Assembly: GCA_018261735.1 (NCBI GenBank)
Contig: JAGTRM010000001.1
Coordinates: 62,001-126,000 of the forward strand
DNA from: Pseudomonadota bacterium
Lineage (GTDB): Bacteria > Pseudomonadota > Gammaproteobacteria > Burkholderiales > Chitinibacteraceae
Length of the DNA: 64,000 nt
Direction: 5' to 3'
Positions 42,862-53,860 of this stretch are shown here, piece by piece; positions within the stretch are counted from its first letter, which is position 1, and each line of letters begins with the position of its first letter. Position numbers and translations under genes: made by a program. Under the pieces are notes generated by a model that saw only the letters and a list, made by a program, of their open reading frames with translations, was not told the DNA's origin and did no database searches.

Positions 42862-43626
42862 TCAGATACGCAAGGTGTCCCAGACCAGCTTGCTCAGCAA
42901 GGTCAGCGCCAACAGCAGGAACAGCCGACGCACCCACAGGTTGCCGCCCTTGAGTGCCAGACGGGTACCCACTTGCGCGCCGGCAATATTAGCCAGCCCC
43001 ATCGGAATGGCAAAACCGTACAGCACCAGTCCGGCCGGGACAAAGAAAGCCAGCGCGGCCAAGTTGGTCGCCAGGTTCACCACCTTGGCACAGGCCGAGG
43101 CGCGCAAGAAATCGAAGTGGAAGAAGCGCACGAACAGGAAGATCAGAAAGCTGCCGGTGCCGGGGCCGAAGAAGCCATCATAGAAACCGATTCCGGCGCC
43201 GATCGCCAGACCGGTCAGCAGATCATTGCGGGTCAGCGGGCGGCCGGCATCTTCCTGCCCGAAGGCGGGCTTGAACCAGGTATAGAACAGCATCACGGCC
43301 AGCAGCACGATCACCAGTGGCCGGATGATGTGTACCGGCAGGTAGTGCACCGCGCGTGCACCGAGATACGAGCCGCAAAATGCCGCACCGGCGGCGAACA
43401 GCACCAGCCGCCACGGCAGTTCGATGCGCCGGGCATAGCGCCAAGTCGCCGAGGCGGTGCCCATGATCGAGGCCATCTTGTTCGAACCGAACAGGGCAGC
43501 GGGCAATTCGCGCGGCAATATCGCCATCATGCCGGGCAACTGGATCAGCCCGCCGCCGCCGACAGCGGCATCGATCAGACCGGCAGTAAAAGCAATCGGG
43601 AGAAGCAACCAGAGTTCATGCGGCAT
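42862..43626 (-). CDS. TSUP family permease (TauE/SafE, sulfite exporter-like)
   Basis: 254 aa, about eight membrane helices. Family motifs GLIDAAVGGGGLIQLPG near the N-terminus and its repeat IGFYDGFFGPGTGSF in the second half show the internal duplication of TSUP proteins. Probably exports a sulfur-containing anion, which would fit the adjacent rhodanese. hisG follows upstream on the same strand with 21 bp between. Confidence 0.88.
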   Translation of the reverse strand: MPHELWLLLPIAFTAGLIDAAVGGGGLIQLPGMMAILPRELPAALFGSNKMASIMGTASATWRYARRIELPWRLVLFAAGAAFCGSYLGARAVHYLPVHIIRPLVIVLLAVMLFYTWFKPAFGQEDAGRPLTRNDLLTGLAIGAGIGFYDGFFGPGTGSFLIFLFVRFFHFDFLRASACAKVVNLATNLAALAFFVPAGLVLYGFAIPMGLANIAGAQVGTRLALKGGNLWVRRLFLLLALTLLSKLVWDTLRI

Positions 43627-43647
43627 GGAAAATTACTCCTGGCCGCA

Positions 43648-44295
43648 TCAGGCATTCCTCGTAACAACGGTTGCAGCAAAGGTATCGATGATCGGCTGAA
43701 TGCGATCATGCTTGAGCTTGAGCGCAGCCTGATTCACCACCAGGCGCGAGCTAATCTCGCGGATGTGTTCGACGGCGATCAGATTGTTGGCTTTCAGCGT
43801 GCTGCCGGTGGAAACCAGATCGACGATGGCATCGGCAAGGCCCACGAGCGGGGCCAGCTCCATCGAACCATAGAGCTTGATCAGGTCGACGTGCACACCC
43901 TTGGAGGCAAAGTGATTGCGCGCGCATTCGGTGTACTTGGTCGCCACGCGCAGGCGCGCGCCCTGCTTGACCGCGCCTTCATAATCGAAACCATTCTGCA
44001 CCGCCACCATCAACCGGCACTTGGCAATTTCCAGGTCGAGCGGCTGGTAGAGCCCGGCGCCGCCGTGTTCGAGCAGCACATCCTTGCCCGCCACGCCCAG
44101 GTCTGCCGCGCCGTATTGCACGTAGGTCGGCACGTCGGAGGCACGCACGATGATCAGGCGCACATCCGGCTGGTTGGTACCGATGATCAGCTTGCGCGAG
44201 GATTCCGGGTCTTCGTTCGGCGTGATGCCGGCCGCTGCCAGCAAGGGCAGCGTTTCTTCGAAAATTCGGCCTTTGGAAAGGGCGATGGTAATCAT
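43648..44295 (-). CDS. hisG: ATP phosphoribosyltransferase catalytic subunit (short form)
   Basis: 215 aa, short HisG lacking the regulatory C-terminal domain, so it must work with HisZ, which is not in this window. First step of histidine synthesis, using [42 protein letters not shown] and the PRPP loop [16 protein letters not shown] are visible. Follows murA, as in many betaproteobacteria, but hisD is not next. Confidence 0.96.
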   Translation of the reverse strand: MITIALSKGRIFEETLPLLAAAGITPNEDPESSRKLIIGTNQPDVRLIIVRASDVPTYVQYGAADLGVAGKDVLLEHGGAGLYQPLDLEIAKCRLMVAVQNGFDYEGAVKQGARLRVATKYTECARNHFASKGVHVDLIKLYGSMELAPLVGLADAIVDLVSTGSTLKANNLIAVEHIREISSRLVVNQAALKLKHDRIQPIIDTFAATVVTRNA

Positions 44296-44309
44296 GATGT
44301 TTCCTCGAA

Positions 44310-44350
44310 AATCACCCTCTCCATGCGCGGGAGAGGGCTGGGGAGAGGGA
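44310..44350. repeat. CCCTCTCC palindrome between murA and hisG
   Basis: CCCTCTCCATGCGCGGGAGAGGG hairpin (written here as two arms CCCTCTCC and GGGAGAGGG) and a third CTGGGGAGAGGG copy. A sort of simple REP-like intergenic element common in high-GC proteobacteria; it lies in a transcribed space of 56 bp. Confidence 0.5.
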
Positions 44351-44351
44351 G

Positions 44352-45789
<1,438 letters not shown>

Positions 45790-45793
<4 letters not shown>

Positions 45794-46023
45794 TGCGCCT
45801 CGTCCGGGGTCTGGGTTTTGGTGAGCGACAGCGCATGCAGCTCGCCCGAATCAAGGTGCGCCTTGAGCCGCTCCTTGACCAGACGATGCCGCTCCAAAAG
45901 CTTCAATCCGGCAAAAGAGGGGGAAACGATGGCGGCGTAAAAGTGGTGGCCATCGCCCTCCACCTCGACGCTCTGGCAGGGCAGCGCCGCTTCGATCAGC
46001 GCCTTGACTTGGTCCGGGGTCAT
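45790..46023 (-). CDS. ibaG: BolA/IbaG family protein
   Basis: 77 aa with the BolA fold signature VEGDGHHFYAAIVSPSFAGLKLLERHRLV and an invariant His. Acts with monothiol glutaredoxin in iron-sulfur or acid stress handling. IbaG sits between the mla cluster and murA in E. coli as well, which supports the name over BolA proper. Confidence 0.9.
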
Positions 46024-46095
46024 GAAGAATCCGTTGCTTTGCAGGGTTTGAAGGCGAATTTTAGCATGAAGCCCTGCAGGCGCTTCACAGACAAA

Positions 46096-46851
46096 TTAAC
46101 GCCGCAGCTTGTAGCCGGACCTGAGCAGGTGCAGCGTCAACGCGGACAGCAGCAGGAAGGTCACGCCCACCACGCCGAAGCTTAACCAGGGCGCCACATC
46201 GCCCACGCCAAAACAGGCATAGCGGAAGCCGTCGATCATGTAAAAGACGGGATTGAAATGCGAGACGTTTTGCCAGAAAGGCGGCAGGCTATGGATCGAG
46301 TAGAACACGCCGGAGAGAAAAGTCAGCGGCATGATGATGAAATTCTGGAAGCCCGCGAGCTGATCGAATTTTTCCGCCCAGATCCCCGCAATCAACCCCA
46401 GGATGCCCATGACGCCGCATCCCAGCAAGCCGAACACCAGCATCCACAGCGGATGGGCGAAGGGCGGCACCGCGAACAGCAAGGTCACAACAATAACGCC
46501 GACACCGACCACGAAGCCGCGCACCACCGCCGCCAGGGTATATGCCAGGAAAAACTCCATGTGCGACAGCGGCGGCAGCAGCAGAAACACGATATTGCCG
46601 GTGATCTTGGACTGGATCAGGCTGGACGAGGTATTGGCGAAGCTGTTCTGCAGCATCGACATCATGGCCAGCCCCGGGATCAGGAACGCGGAATAGCTCA
46701 CGCCCGGATAGGGTTCAACGTGCTGACCGATGGAATGCGCGAAGATCAATTGGTACAACAGTGCAGTCAGCACGGGCGCCGCCACGGTCTGGAAGGAGAC
46801 CTTCCAGAAACGCAGCATTTCCTTGTAAAAGAGGGTGTAAAAGCCTTGCAT
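46096..46851 (-). CDS. ABC-2 type transporter permease (YadH-like)
   Basis: 251 aa, about six membrane helices, starting LFYKEMLRFWKVSFQTVAAPVLTALLY. The ABC-2 motif (FNPVFYMIDGFRYACFG) is near the C-terminus. Forms an exporter with the ATPase encoded just upstream. Lies between mlaA-ward genes and ibaG, a usual betaproteobacterial arrangement; substrate unknown. Confidence 0.9.
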   Translation of the reverse strand: MQGFYTLFYKEMLRFWKVSFQTVAAPVLTALLYQLIFAHSIGQHVEPYPGVSYSAFLIPGLAMMSMLQNSFANTSSSLIQSKITGNIVFLLLPPLSHMEFFLAYTLAAVVRGFVVGVGVIVVTLLFAVPPFAHPLWMLVFGLLGCGVMGILGLIAGIWAEKFDQLAGFQNFIIMPLTFLSGVFYSIHSLPPFWQNVSHFNPVFYMIDGFRYACFGVGDVAPWLSFGVVGVTFLLLSALTLHLLRSGYKLRR

Positions 46852-46897
46852 GGTTGGGGGGCTGCGAGGATTGAATCTTCCCTTCCAGCCCGATTCC

Positions 46898-47791
46898 TCA
46901 CTGGTTCATCATTTCAACGAAAATTTCTTCGAGGTCAGGCTTGGTGATTTCAATATCCTTCAAGCCAACCCCCGCCTGCCGCAGCTCGACCAGGATACTT
47001 TCCAGCTGGTTGCAATCGGCCAAGCGCAATTCAAACCCCTCTTCGCTCTGGCTTGCCAGCAACGGCTGCAACGCAGCGGGCAAACCGGTGGAAGCGGTCT
47101 TGATCAGCAAGTGGCGCGAAGCCCCCCGGCTCATCAATTTATCCTTGTCTTCCAGCGCAAGCAGCCTGCCCTGCTTGAGCATGGCAATGCGGTTGCACAG
47201 CATTTCCGCCTCTTCCAGATAGTGCGTGGTCAGCACGATGGTGTGCCCATCCGCATTCAGGCTGCGCACAAACGCCCACAGCGACTGGCGCAACTCCACA
47301 TCCACGCCGGCCGTCGGTTCGTCGAGCACGATCACCGGCGGGCGATGCACCAGCGCCTGCGCCACCATCACCCGGCGCTTCATGCCGCCGGAGAGCTTGC
47401 GCATGTTGGTGTCGGCTTTTTCGGTCAAGCCGATGTGCGCCAGGATCTCGTCGATCCAGTCATCGTTGTTGCGGATACCGAAATAGCCCGACTGGAAGCG
47501 CAGCGTTTCGCGCACGGTAAAGAAGGGATCGAAGACGAGTTCCTGCGGTACGATGCCAACCGCACGCCGGGCGGCACGATAATCCCGCTGGACATCAAAT
47601 CCCATGACAGTCGTGGAACCGGACGAGGCACGAGTCAACCCGCCAAGAATGGAGATCAGCGTGGTCTTGCCCGCGCCGTTGGGTCCGAGCAGGGCAAAAA
47701 AATCGCCCTGTTCTACGGTAAAGCTGATTTCCTGAAGCGCGGTAAAGTTGCCGAATTGCTTGCCGACACGATCAAAAACAATGGCCGTCAC
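46898..47791 (-). CDS. ABC transporter ATPase (YadG-like)
   Basis: 297 aa. Walker A GPNGAGKTT, signature LSGGMKRR, Walker B VIVLDEPTAGVD, switch His TTHYLEEAE. Pairs with the ABC-2 permease 46 bp downstream. Its start overlaps the mlaA stop region (ATGA-type), so it is part of the mla transcript. Confidence 0.92.
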   Translation of the reverse strand: MTAIVFDRVGKQFGNFTALQEISFTVEQGDFFALLGPNGAGKTTLISILGGLTRASSGSTTVMGFDVQRDYRAARRAVGIVPQELVFDPFFTVRETLRFQSGYFGIRNNDDWIDEILAHIGLTEKADTNMRKLSGGMKRRVMVAQALVHRPPVIVLDEPTAGVDVELRQSLWAFVRSLNADGHTIVLTTHYLEEAEMLCNRIAMLKQGRLLALEDKDKLMSRGASRHLLIKTASTGLPAALQPLLASQSEEGFELRLADCNQLESILVELRQAGVGLKDIEITKPDLEEIFVEMMNQ

Positions 47792-48597
47792 GGCTGACTC
47801 TCGGCGCCAGGCGCAGCAGGAACAGGGGACGCAACCGGAGTCCCGTTATTGACCTGTGGATCCTCGAAATCAGCGGCCATGGGCAGAGAATAAGGCGGGT
47901 TACCATCGTGCACTTTGAACCAGCGGCGCTGCAGATAGGTATCACGGATAAAAGCGTAGCGGTCGTACTGGTCATCCAGCATCTTGTCGAGCGGCAGCAA
48001 TTGCGCGCGCGCATCCACGGCATTAATCCCGGTGTAGGCATAGCGCGCGCCTTCGGGATTGATGTAGGTGGTCGGCCCGGCAGTAAAACGCACAACGGGA
48101 TCCACAACATCGCGCGTGGTTACCGGCCCCAGCAAAGGCAACATCAGATAAGGCCCGGATGGCAGCCCCCAAAAACCCAGCACTTGGCCAAAATCTTCTT
48201 CACTCTTGGGAATTTCAAGCACATTGGCCACATCGATCAACCCGCCAATCCCGGCAGTCGTGTTCACGACAACACGTCCCAAGCTGTTGGCGGCATCGGT
48301 TCCTTTGCCCTGCAGCAGGGCTGCAGGGATGGCAAACAGGTCTACGATATTCTCGAAGAAGTTGTGCACGCTCTTTTGAACCGGCGACGGCATGATATCG
48401 GTCCAGCCTTTCGCCAATGGGCGCAACACCACCTTGTCGACGCCTTCGTTGAAGGAATAGATCGGCCGGTTGATTGACTCAAGCGGATCGTAGTTGTTGC
48501 GCGGGGTAGCACAGCCAGCAAGCAAGCCCAGCGCAGCAATAAAGAGGATGGGGTTTCGCATGGCAAACCGTTGTTTATTGAGAAAACTGTTTTTCAT
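47788..48597 (-). CDS. mlaA: Outer-membrane lipoprotein MlaA (VacJ)
   Basis: 269 aa (from ATG 48597; 48561 is an alternative giving a more typical signal). Lipobox LLAGC. Removes misplaced phospholipids from the outer leaflet of the outer membrane. YDPLESINRPIYSFNEGVD, VVNTTAGIGGLIDVA and EEDFGQVLGFWGLPSGPYLMLPLLGP are diagnostic. Pro/Ala-rich C-terminal tail. Confidence 0.95.
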   Translation of the reverse strand: MKNSFLNKQRFAMRNPILFIAALGLLAGCATPRNNYDPLESINRPIYSFNEGVDKVVLRPLAKGWTDIMPSPVQKSVHNFFENIVDLFAIPAALLQGKGTDAANSLGRVVVNTTAGIGGLIDVANVLEIPKSEEDFGQVLGFWGLPSGPYLMLPLLGPVTTRDVVDPVVRFTAGPTTYINPEGARYAYTGINAVDARAQLLPLDKMLDDQYDRYAFIRDTYLQRRWFKVHDGNPPYSLPMAADFEDPQVNNGTPVASPVPAAPGAESQP

Positions 48598-48629
48598 TCT
48601 AGGTATTCCCTGCCCACTTTGCCTGCAAT

Positions 48630-48902
48630 TCACTCGGCCTGCGGCAGCAACTCGGCCAAGCCGTAAACCGCGATCAGGCGCTGCAAGCCATTCGGCACCG
48701 ATACCAGTTTCAGCATCCGCCCACCCGCCGCCACATTGCGAGTCCAGGCAAGCAGCAAGGCCACCGCGCTGGAATCCGCCTCTGTCACGCCGGAAAGATC
48801 AACGACCACCTCGCCCTGCGAGGACAACCCATCGAGCGCGCCAAGTTGCCGCCTCACGGTATCCAGCGTAAGCGGGCCTTGTGGTCGGTAAACATCGCTC
48901 AT
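48630..48902 (-). CDS. mlaB: STAS-domain protein MlaB
   Basis: 90 aa. STAS fold with VVDLSGVTEADSSAVALLL, including the Ser-Ser of the phospho-site analogue. Cytoplasmic subunit stabilising the MlaFE complex. Overlaps the mlaC stop (ATGA). Confidence 0.92.
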   Translation of the reverse strand: MSDVYRPQGPLTLDTVRRQLGALDGLSSQGEVVVDLSGVTEADSSAVALLLAWTRNVAAGGRMLKLVSVPNGLQRLIAVYGLAELLPQAE

Positions 48903-49516
48903 TTCGTGTTGGCCACCACACTGGCCCGTGCGCTGGAATTGCGATCGGACAACTGCTTGATCAAACCATCCACGCCTTCTTTCTGGATGATCGTGCTGAA
49001 CTGGTTGCGGTGATTATTGATGAAGCTGATGCCTTCGACCGAAATGTCATAGACCTTCCAGCCCGCATCGGTTTTTTCAAAGCTGAAATCCAGCGGGATC
49101 GGCTTCTGTCCTGCCAGGATGACTTCACTGCGCACATTCACTTCATCGGCCGAATTGCCTGTGCGTGAGCCCTTGACGTCGACTTGTGCATTTTTGTAGA
49201 TCGTCAGCGCAGAAAGGTAGGTCCGCACCAGCATCTGGCGGAATTCGCGCACCAGTGCCTGCTGCTGCTCGGCAGTGGCCGACAACCAGTAGCGGCCAAC
49301 GGCCAGCTTGGTCATGCGGTTGTAATCGGCCAGCGGAGCCACTTTGGCATCGACCAGATCACGCACCCTGGCGGTATCCTTGTCATTCTTCTTGATGATA
49401 TCAAGCACATCGCGGCTGACCGTGCGCACAATCTGCTCCGGAGTCTCATTGGCAGCCAGCACGCTCCCCGACATCAAAGCCACCGCCAAAACCAGTAACC
49501 ATTTCATCTTTTTCAT
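48899..49516 (-). CDS. mlaC: Phospholipid shuttle protein MlaC
   Basis: 205 aa with a signal peptide (LLVLAVALMSGSVLAAN). Soluble periplasmic lipid carrier between MlaA and MlaFEDB. Tt2/MlaC motifs: PLADYNRMTKLAVGRYW and VYDISVEGISFINNHRNQF. Overlaps mlaD stop. Confidence 0.95.
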   Translation of the reverse strand: MKKMKWLLVLAVALMSGSVLAANETPEQIVRTVSRDVLDIIKKNDKDTARVRDLVDAKVAPLADYNRMTKLAVGRYWLSATAEQQQALVREFRQMLVRTYLSALTIYKNAQVDVKGSRTGNSADEVNVRSEVILAGQKPIPLDFSFEKTDAGWKVYDISVEGISFINNHRNQFSTIIQKEGVDGLIKQLSDRNSSARASVVANTK

Positions 49517-50013
49517 TTCAATTCTTTCCCTGCTTCAGGCGTAGTGTTCTTGTCGCCTCCTTCCGCCTTGCTGAAAAGGAAGCGACTGATCAACTGTTCC
49601 AGCACGATGGCCGAAGACGTGATCTTGAAAGTATCTCCAGCCTTGAGCATCTTGTCATCGGCGCCCGGAGTCAAGCCGATGTACTGCTCGCCCAGCAAAC
49701 CGCTGGTCAGGATTTCCGCCGAGCTATCGGTGCTGAACTGGTAGCGGCTTTCCACGGCCAGCCTCACCCGTGCCACATAGCGCTGCGGATCGAGCTCGAT
49801 CGAGGACACCCGACCCACGACCACCCCGGCGCTTTTTACCGGAGCCCTGATCTTGAGACCGCCAATATTTTCAAAGTTCGCCACCAGCTCGTAACTCTGA
49901 CTCGCAGGCAGGGTGCTCTGGCTGCTGACCTGGACCGCCAGAAAGAGCAGCGCCGCAGCACCGGCCGCAGCAAAAATCCCCACCCAGAAATCAATCATTC
50001 CGCGTTTCATCAA
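49513..50013 (-). CDS. mlaD: MCE-domain protein MlaD
   Basis: 166 aa. One N-terminal membrane helix (DFWVGIFAAAGAAALLFLAVQ) and one MCE domain (ENIGGLKIRAPVKSAGVVVGRV, SGLLGEQYIGLTPGA). Forms the hexameric periplasmic ring on MlaFE. Confidence 0.95.
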   Translation of the reverse strand: MMKRGMIDFWVGIFAAAGAAALLFLAVQVSSQSTLPASQSYELVANFENIGGLKIRAPVKSAGVVVGRVSSIELDPQRYVARVRLAVESRYQFSTDSSAEILTSGLLGEQYIGLTPGADDKMLKAGDTFKITSSAIVLEQLISRFLFSKAEGGDKNTTPEAGKELK

Positions 50014-50046
50014 CTTGTTCCCATCTGTGTTGCACTGAGGCGCATG

Positions 50047-50841
50047 TCACACACCCCGAAACATAAAGGCTGTCAGGACAAAATCCAACGCCAAAATCAC
50101 CAGCGCGGACGTCACCACGGTACGGGTCGTGGCCCCGGACACGCCCTCGGCGGTCGGCGGCGCATCATAGCCCTCGAATACGGCGATCAGCGAGACTGCA
50201 ACGCCAAAAAACGCGCTCTTGATCACGCCGTTCATGACATCCAGCCGGAAATCGACGGCACTTTGCATCTGCGACCAGAAGCTGCCCTCATCCAGGCCCA
50301 GCAAGGGCACGCCCACCAGATAACCGCCAAGGATGCCCATGGCACTGAACATGGCGGCAAGCAAGGGCATTGAAATCACCCCGCCCCAGAAACGAGGAGC
50401 CACCACACGCGCCACCGGATTTACCGCCATCAATTCCATCGCCGCCAATTGTTCCGTCGCCTTCATTAAACCAATTTCTGCAGTGATCGCGGAACCCGCC
50501 CGACTGGCAAACAGCAAGGCCCCCACTACCGGACCCAATTCACGCACCAGTGACAACGCCACCAGCACGCCCAGCGATGAAGAAGCACCAAAACGCACCA
50601 GCGTTTCATAGCCCTGCAGCGCAAGCACCATGCCGACAAACAAGCCGGACACCACGATGATCAGCACCGACAATACACCGGCAAACCAGATCTCGCGCAT
50701 CGTCAGGTTAAAGCGCAGGAAGGAAGTGGGCGAATGTCGCAGTAATGCCACAAAGAAGCGGCAAGCAAAGCCCAACTTGACCAGAGAGCGCGCAAACGGC
50801 GCCCCCAGGCGGGAAAAGAAACGCACCAGGAAATCAGCCAC
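50047..50841 (-). CDS. mlaE: Phospholipid ABC permease MlaE
   Basis: 264 aa, about five to six membrane helices. Family stretch [27 protein letters not shown] and [22 protein letters not shown] start at 50841 with GAGG upstream overlaps the mlaF stop, giving tight coupling; the longer in-frame start lies well inside mlaF. Confidence 0.95.
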   Translation of the reverse strand: MADFLVRFFSRLGAPFARSLVKLGFACRFFVALLRHSPTSFLRFNLTMREIWFAGVLSVLIIVVSGLFVGMVLALQGYETLVRFGASSSLGVLVALSLVRELGPVVGALLFASRAGSAITAEIGLMKATEQLAAMELMAVNPVARVVAPRFWGGVISMPLLAAMFSAMGILGGYLVGVPLLGLDEGSFWSQMQSAVDFRLDVMNGVIKSAFFGVAVSLIAVFEGYDAPPTAEGVSGATTRTVVTSALVILALDFVLTAFMFRGV

Positions 50842-51643
50842 GCGCAACCTCCAGTCCCAGATCCTGCGCGTAGGGCGGAGCAGGCTTGTGAAAGGGCAGT
50901 GGGCCATCGGGCTCGGCATTGATAAACTGGCGAACAAACGGGTGAGAGGAAGCCCGCACCTCATCCGGGGTGCCTTGCGCCACGATCACGCCTTCGGACA
51001 GGAAATAGATGTAATCGACGATGGCCAGCGATTCGGCGACATCATGCGTGACGACAATCGAGGCCGTGCCCAGCGCATCGTTCAATTCGCGGATCAGCTT
51101 GCCCGTGGTCGCCAGCGAAATCGGATCAAGTCCGGTAAAAGGCTCGTCGTAAAGCATCACCCGGGGATCCAGTGCAATTGCGCGAGCCAGTGCCACACGC
51201 CGCGCCATGCCGCCCGACAATTCCGAGGGCATCAGATTGACCACACCGCGGAGTCCCACTGCTTGCAGCTTCATCAGCACCAGATCGCGGATCATGGTTT
51301 CGGGCAAATCGGTGCGCTCCCGCAGCGGGAAAGCCACATTGTCGAACACAGAGAGATCGGTAAACAGAGCACCGAACTGGAACAGCATTCCCAGTTTACG
51401 GCGCATGGAATAAAGCTGACTTTCCGAAAGCGTGCCGACTTCCTCACCGTCCACACACACCCGCCCGGCATCCGCCCTGACTTGTCCGCCAATCAATTTA
51501 AGCAGTGTGGTCTTGCCCGAGCCCGAGCCACCCATGATTGCAACGACCTGTCCGCGAGCCACGGTGAGCGAAACATCCGACAGAACAGGTTGTTCGTCAT
51601 AAGCAAAGCTGACGTGTTGAAACTCAACCAACGGGGGAGTCAT
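50834..51643 (-). CDS. mlaF: Phospholipid ABC ATPase MlaF
   Basis: 269 aa. Walker [10 protein letters not shown], signature LSGGMARR, Walker [13 protein letters not shown], and VTHDVAES. First gene of mlaFEDCAB order seen here as F-E-D-C-B-A, followed by the ABC-2 exporter. 51644-51880 shows no gene and should contain the operon promoter. Confidence 0.95.
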   Translation of the reverse strand: MTPPLVEFQHVSFAYDEQPVLSDVSLTVARGQVVAIMGGSGSGKTTLLKLIGGQVRADAGRVCVDGEEVGTLSESQLYSMRRKLGMLFQFGALFTDLSVFDNVAFPLRERTDLPETMIRDLVLMKLQAVGLRGVVNLMPSELSGGMARRVALARAIALDPRVMLYDEPFTGLDPISLATTGKLIRELNDALGTASIVVTHDVAESLAIVDYIYFLSEGVIVAQGTPDEVRASSHPFVRQFINAEPDGPLPFHKPAPPYAQDLGLEVARG

Positions 51644-51880
51644 CGAATAGAGCCGAAGAGGTGAAACGGCTTATTTTACAAGGATCAGCAAAGTGGCCGC
51701 CAGTTAATTTGTTGTATTTCAGCAAGCAGCCTATAAGCCGCCCGTATTTGGAACAGGCGAAACCAAGCACTCGCGGCGGGGAGGAATGGGGCTAAATCAG
51801 CGGACAACACATGCAGCTACAAAACGAGATTCCGGCAAGTTGGCGGACTTGCATAAAAACCAATCCAGCATCAACAGAAG

Positions 51881-52267
51881 CTAAACCAGCCGAGGCAACT
51901 CATTCCCGCAATCACTGCAGCAAGAGAAACAAACCTGGGCAAAAACCCCGCCGGACTGGCACAGGGCCGTCCGGGCGCCCATATCATCGCGCTCCTCGTC
52001 CTCTTCACGCTGGATTTCCGCGCGCAGGATACGCAACCGGACACCCGTGGACAGCAGAAAACCGCGCTCGAAAAGCAGGCGTTCCAACTCGGACAAGGTG
52101 TGCTCATCCACCCAATAGTCGACCGCAATGCACTGGCATCGCATATCCGCAGATGCCGAAACACCCGGCAACATCTCCAGCACACGCACAGCTCCAGCCA
52201 GTTGTTCAGCCGAGATGGCATCAAAGAAAATCGATCGGTGCTTGAGTTGTTGGATCGAACGCGGCAT
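51881..52267 (-). CDS. Hypothetical protein with Cys-rich C-terminus (128 aa)
   Basis: N-terminal ~70 residues look like a ferredoxin-like/heavy-metal-associated fold without its CXXC (RSIFFDAISAEQLAGAVRVLEMLPGV ... LSELERLLFERGFLLS). An acidic linker (REEDEERDD) leads to a tail with four cysteines (VCFSCCSDCGNELPRL), a possible metal site. No named family. Alternatively the tail could be an altered frame. Transcribed between mlaF and ctpA, apart from both. Confidence 0.55.
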   Translation of the reverse strand: MPRSIQQLKHRSIFFDAISAEQLAGAVRVLEMLPGVSASADMRCQCIAVDYWVDEHTLSELERLLFERGFLLSTGVRLRILRAEIQREEDEERDDMGARTALCQSGGVFAQVCFSCCSDCGNELPRLV

Positions 52268-52367
52268 GGGGGCTCTCCTCAGTCTGTCTGGTCAGACTAG
52301 CTCCAAGTCACTCAGGCAACCGGGGGAACGAAAAAGAAAACCGACAATCGGTGCCGCACCACCATAG

Positions 52368-52398
52368 AAAGAAGCCCCGCAACTGCGGGGCTTCTTTT
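52368..52398 (-). terminator. ctpA terminator
   Basis: AGAAGCCCCGC-AACT-GCGGGGCTTCT with A and T tracts, just beyond the ctpA stop; works both ways. Confidence 0.92.
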
Positions 52399-52410
52399 AA
52401 ACCATTTCTC

Positions 52411-53841
52411 TTATTTCGAGGCCGGTTGCGATGCCCGGTTGAGCAACAATTGTTGCACCTTGAGAATACTGAATGCTTGCCGCAGCTGATAATCGCTCTT
52501 CGAAACCAGCTCGCGCGGCGCAGTTTCATCTGCCGCTCCGCTCGCATTCTGTTTAGTCGGCGAGGTTTCACCCTTGCCTTTCAATTCAGGCTCAATTTTT
52601 TTGGCCTTATCCTCCGGATTGTCCAAGTGACGCCCCAGATCCGCCTCGCGCACACGCAGGCCGTTGTCTTCCTTGCCATTCAGGATAGCTTCTTCGACCT
52701 CGACATCCGGGGTAATGCCCTTGGCCTGAATCGAGCGCCCGCCCGGGGTAAAGTAGCGCGCAGTCGTCAGCTTGACAGCCGTTTTGCTATCGATGGGCAA
52801 AATGGTCTGCACTGAACCCTTGCCAAAAGTTTGCGTACCGACCACCAGAGCACGCTTGTGATCCTGCAACGCGCCGGCCACGATTTCCGATGCCGAGGCC
52901 GAGCCGCCGTTGACCAGGACCACCATCGGCACGGTCTTGACCTCCTTGGGCGTAATCTTGAAATAGTCTTCCTTGCTGTCACGCTGGTAATGCTCGCGCG
53001 CAGCGGTCAGCCGAATCTTGGCATCCGGCGTGCGGCCTTCGGTATAGACCACCAGCGCATCCTTGGGCAGGAAGGCTGCGGACACGCCAACCGCACTATT
53101 CAGCAAGCCGCCCGGATCATTTCGCAGATCCAGCACGATTCCTCTCAGCGGGGTCTTGTTCTCGCGATACAAGGTCTCGATGGCCTTGGCCAGATCTTCG
53201 GTCGTGCGTTCCTGGAACTGGGTGATGCGGATATAGCCATACCCAGGCTCGGCCAGCTTGGACTTCACACTCTGCACCTTGATCACCGCACGCTTCAGCG
53301 TAATGATCAGGGGTTTGTTCTCCCCTTTGCGGAAAACCGTCAGAATAACGTTAGTACCGATCTTGCCGCGCATCTTGGCTACCGCCTCGTTGAGCGTCAG
53401 CCCCTGCACCTGGGAATCATCGATCTTGACGATGAAGTCGCCCGATTTGATCCCGGCGCGGTAGGCAGGCGTATCCTCAATCGGCGAGATGACCTTGACC
53501 AGGCCATCTTCCATATTGACCTCGATCCCCAAGCCGCCAAACTCGCCCTGGGTGTTGGTCTGCAATTCCTTGAAGGCATCGGCATCCAGATAGCTGGAAT
53601 GCGGATCCAGACCGGACACCATGCCCTTGATTGCCTCGTTGATCAGTTTTTTGTCATCTACCGGCTCGACATAGGTCTGCTTGATCAGGCCGAAAACCGT
53701 GGAAAAGGCACGCAGTTCGTCAACCGGCAAGGGCGCCGCCGCCCCTTCTTTTTCCGCCAGAACGTTGTAGGAAACGCTGATTACCACGCCGAGTCCGGCA
53801 CCGGCGACGAGAAGACCGATTTTTTGCAGCTTGCTGGCCAT
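52411..53841 (-). CDS. ctpA: Carboxy-terminal processing protease (S41, PDZ)
   Basis: 476 aa. A single N-terminal hydrophobic helix/signal, PDZ domain (about 85-165, EFGGLGIEVNMEDG), then the S41 catalytic domain with Ser in NGGSASASEIVAGALQ and Lys in TFGKGSVQT. Cleaves C-terminal ends of periplasmic proteins and hydrolases. Follows envC on the same strand; the envC-ctpA pairing suggests a shared role in cell-wall remodelling. Confidence 0.94.
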   Translation of the reverse strand: MASKLQKIGLLVAGAGLGVVISVSYNVLAEKEGAAAPLPVDELRAFSTVFGLIKQTYVEPVDDKKLINEAIKGMVSGLDPHSSYLDADAFKELQTNTQGEFGGLGIEVNMEDGLVKVISPIEDTPAYRAGIKSGDFIVKIDDSQVQGLTLNEAVAKMRGKIGTNVILTVFRKGENKPLIITLKRAVIKVQSVKSKLAEPGYGYIRITQFQERTTEDLAKAIETLYRENKTPLRGIVLDLRNDPGGLLNSAVGVSAAFLPKDALVVYTEGRTPDAKIRLTAAREHYQRDSKEDYFKITPKEVKTVPMVVLVNGGSASASEIVAGALQDHKRALVVGTQTFGKGSVQTILPIDSKTAVKLTTARYFTPGGRSIQAKGITPDVEVEEAILNGKEDNGLRVREADLGRHLDNPEDKAKKIEPELKGKGETSPTKQNASGAADETAPRELVSKSDYQLRQAFSILKVQQLLLNRASQPASK

Positions 53842-53860
53842 ATGAGCCTCTTATATTCAG

